DNA of 7,023 nt, taken from Actinomycetes bacterium. GTDB lineage: Bacteria; Actinomycetota; Acidimicrobiia; Acidimicrobiales; Palsa-688. Location of the stretch: positions 1 to 7,023 of the forward strand of contig JAKACE010000094.1 of NCBI GenBank assembly GCA_021821705.1, given 5' to 3'. The notes beneath the pieces are model-generated. The model was not told the origin of the DNA. It searched no databases and worked only from the letters and a program-made list of their open reading frames with translations. Made by a program: the position numbers and the translations under genes. This document shows, piece after piece, positions 5,685 to 7,023 of this stretch (the stretch's first letter is position 1; each line of letters opens with the position of its first letter).

Positions 5685-6118
5685 GGCCGCCTGCCCTTCA
5701 ACGCACGGGCCACGCTTAGCGCCGCCACCAGTACGCACAACAGGGCGCCACCCATGTAGGGCACCCAGGACCAGTTCCCTGACAGGTGCCCCCCCGCACC
5801 GTAGGGGGCCGCTTTGACCAGGACCGTGGGGCCGGCCGCCTTGGCAAGGGGCGCGTAGGCGAACCAGCCGCTCCCCGGGCGGGCGCCACCGAACTCGCTC
5901 TGCAGGGCCCGCACGAAGCCCACGGCCAGGAGCACCGTGCCTATGGCCATGACCAGGGCTCCGGCCACACCGACCGCCACCAGCTTGAGCTGCGCCAGCA
6001 CCGGGTCGAGCGTCTCCTGCTTGACGTAGGCGACGACCGTCTGGAACAAGTCGGCCGCCCCGTCCTTGGCGCTCGCCCGTGACCGCCCAGCTCTGTCAGT
6101 GTCACTGCTAGCAGGCAT
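5681..6118 (-). CDS. Holin-III-superfamily (phage holin family) membrane protein
   Basis: A 145-aa protein resembling the actinobacterial 'phage holin family' proteins (Phage_holin_3_6 type). The signature block is FQTVVAYVKQETLDPVLAQLK (about 25-45), followed by membrane helix 1 (about 46-69) and RALQSE. After a Gly/Pro-rich loop comes helix 2 (about 118-140) and a basic end, KGRRP. Chromosomal copies of this family are common in Actinomycetota without any prophage, and nothing phage-like is visible here, so lysis is not implied. The function is unknown; an envelope role fits the gene before it, a peptidoglycan carboxypeptidase, whose stop lies 9 bp upstream. The binding site before the ATG is weak. 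Translation of the next small gene is coupled through GTGA. Confidence 0.75.
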   Translation of the reverse strand: MPASSDTDRAGRSRASAKDGAADLFQTVVAYVKQETLDPVLAQLKLVAVGVAGALVMAIGTVLLAVGFVRALQSEFGGARPGSGWFAYAPLAKAAGPTVLVKAAPYGAGGHLSGNWSWVPYMGGALLCVLVAALSVARALKGRRP

Positions 6119-6127
6119 CGACCAAAG

Positions 6128-7023
6128 CTAACCGGTGGGAGCCCGTTCCCGCACCACCGCCACCACCCGCCGGGTGCCGCCCGTCGCACCGGGCCGGCTC
6201 AGGCCGGGCTCGAAACTGGCCAGGGCGGGCGCTCTCGGGTAGCGGGCGATGTCCTCGGCGACGGCGTCGACCCGAGCGGCCGGGGCGGGACCGGTGACCG
6301 CCAGGTCGTTGAAGAGGGCGGAAAAGGCCACCGGCTGCGCCAACCCGGGCCCGGCCCCGGGCCTGGCCGCCGTGGGCAGCACCCAGCCCGACAGAGCCTT
6401 CACGCCGAGCAGGGTCCCGGTCTTGGCCTCCACCCGACCGTAGGCGGGAGTGCCGATCATCTCGTGAGCCAGGGTGCCCGACTCGCCGGCGACAGGCAGG
6501 TCCCGCGACAGCACCCCGTGCGGGCCGGAGCGCTGCAGCACCCCCACCAGGAGGTCACAGCTGACGCGGTCGAGGCGTGAGAGGCCGCTGCCGTCCACGT
6601 TGACCAGCCCGGCAGTGCTCAGGCCGTCCGCAGCCAGGTCGGCGCGCACCGCAGCGGTCCCGGCCGCCGTCGTGCCGTGGCCGGTCTCGGAACGCCCCAG
6701 CTCCTTGGTCATGAGCTCGAGGGCGGTGTTGTCGCTCTCGCGCAGGGCCTCGCCAAGCTCCTGTGACAGAGGCGGGGAGACCAGCCTGGCCAGCACCAGG
6801 CCGTGGGCCGGCGCCCGCCCCATCTCGGGCGCTCCCGCCACGACCACGCCCCCGGAGCGCAGCACCTCGGAGACCAGCCCGGCCGCCTGCAGCGGCGGGG
6901 GCGCACCGCCCGGCACCGGCCGGCCGGCAAGGGCGAAGCCGTCGTCCACGGACAGTGCCGACAGCGGGCCGACGTCACCCTCCTCGGAGTAGACCGCCAA
7001 CCACGAGGGCACCGTTCGCTGAG
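6128..7023 (-). CDS. dacB: PBP4-type D-alanyl-D-alanine carboxypeptidase/endopeptidase, N-terminus outside the window
   Basis: Penicillin-binding serine peptidase of the S13 (PBP4/DacB) family, acting outside the membrane on peptidoglycan stem peptides. The frame is open to the right edge (297 complete codons to a TAG stop at 6128-6130), so the signal sequence and the SxxK nucleophile motif are not visible. The second motif, SDN in RESDNTALELM, is at 6728-6736; the block VNVDGSGLSRLDRVS follows; the KTG motif in EAKTGTL is at 6416-6424. The order SDN, DGSGLS, KTG and the spacing are typical of this family. A low-complexity stretch (ARPGAGPGLAQP) lies after KTG. The putative GTG at 7012 is just an internal valine. 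In many actinobacteria this gene lies upstream of tilS and hpt, which are not found here. Confidence 0.87.
   Translation of the reverse strand, partial: QRTVPSWLAVYSEEGDVGPLSALSVDDGFALAGRPVPGGAPPPLQAAGLVSEVLRSGGVVVAGAPEMGRAPAHGLVLARLVSPPLSQELGEALRESDNTALELMTKELGRSETGHGTTAAGTAAVRADLAADGLSTAGLVNVDGSGLSRLDRVSCDLLVGVLQRSGPHGVLSRDLPVAGESGTLAHEMIGTPAYGRVEAKTGTLLGVKALSGWVLPTAARPGAGPGLAQPVAFSALFNDLAVTGPAPAARVDAVAEDIARYPRAPALASFEPGLSRPGATGGTRRVVAVVRERAPTG

Noticed and set aside
5681..6118. Prophage lysis gene
   Set aside because: Holin-III-family proteins are common chromosomal genes in Actinomycetota, and no endolysin, integrase, structural gene or attachment site is visible.
6344..6363. GC-rich repeat CCCGGGCC present twice, as a terminator or regulatory palindrome
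   Set aside because: It lies inside the dacB coding frame and encodes a Pro/Gly/Ala low-complexity loop; composition explains it.

Overview
The window is a GC-rich stretch (roughly 70% by eye) in which every supported gene lies on the minus strand, so transcription runs from the right edge to the left. The product set suggests a member of the Actinomycetota, perhaps an Acidimicrobiia-like lineage: a MarP-type CvpA/serine protease, an actinobacterial holin-III-family membrane protein, frequent GTG starts, and stop/start codons overlapping as GTGA. The class assignment is inference. I see no tRNA, rRNA, CRISPR, insertion sequence or prophage, and no gene-free gap longer than about 150 bases.

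Right block (7023 to 2058). Eight genes follow one another with gaps of at most 20 bp or with overlaps, which looks like one transcription unit. It starts with the C-terminal part of a PBP4-type D-Ala-D-Ala carboxypeptidase (dacB), then a holin-III-family membrane protein and two small unknown proteins with one membrane segment each. Next come three genes that together resemble the tRNA T-loop modification pathway known from Thermus: a TtuB-like ubiquitin-fold sulfur carrier, a TtuA-like tRNA-54 thiolase with its zinc ribbons and three cluster cysteines intact, and the tRNA m1A58 methyltransferase TrmI. The block ends with a MarP-like membrane serine protease, followed by a perfect 10-bp GC hairpin at 2032-2054 that probably terminates transcription.

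Left block (about 1980 to 1). After a 151-bp intergenic region with a possible promoter come a fold-III PLP decarboxylase of the ornithine/lysine decarboxylase family and, joined by a GTGA overlap, homospermidine synthase, which is cut off by the left edge. The likely pathway is ornithine to putrescine to sym-homospermidine.

The most interesting observations are the ttuB-ttuA-trmI arrangement, which predicts 2-thioribothymidine-54 in tRNA, and the TtuB-like carrier itself. Its Gly-Gly is not at the C-terminus but is followed by 11 residues, and the DNA encoding that tail also carries the ribosome-binding site of ttuA. Such a carrier would need trimming before it could be adenylated.
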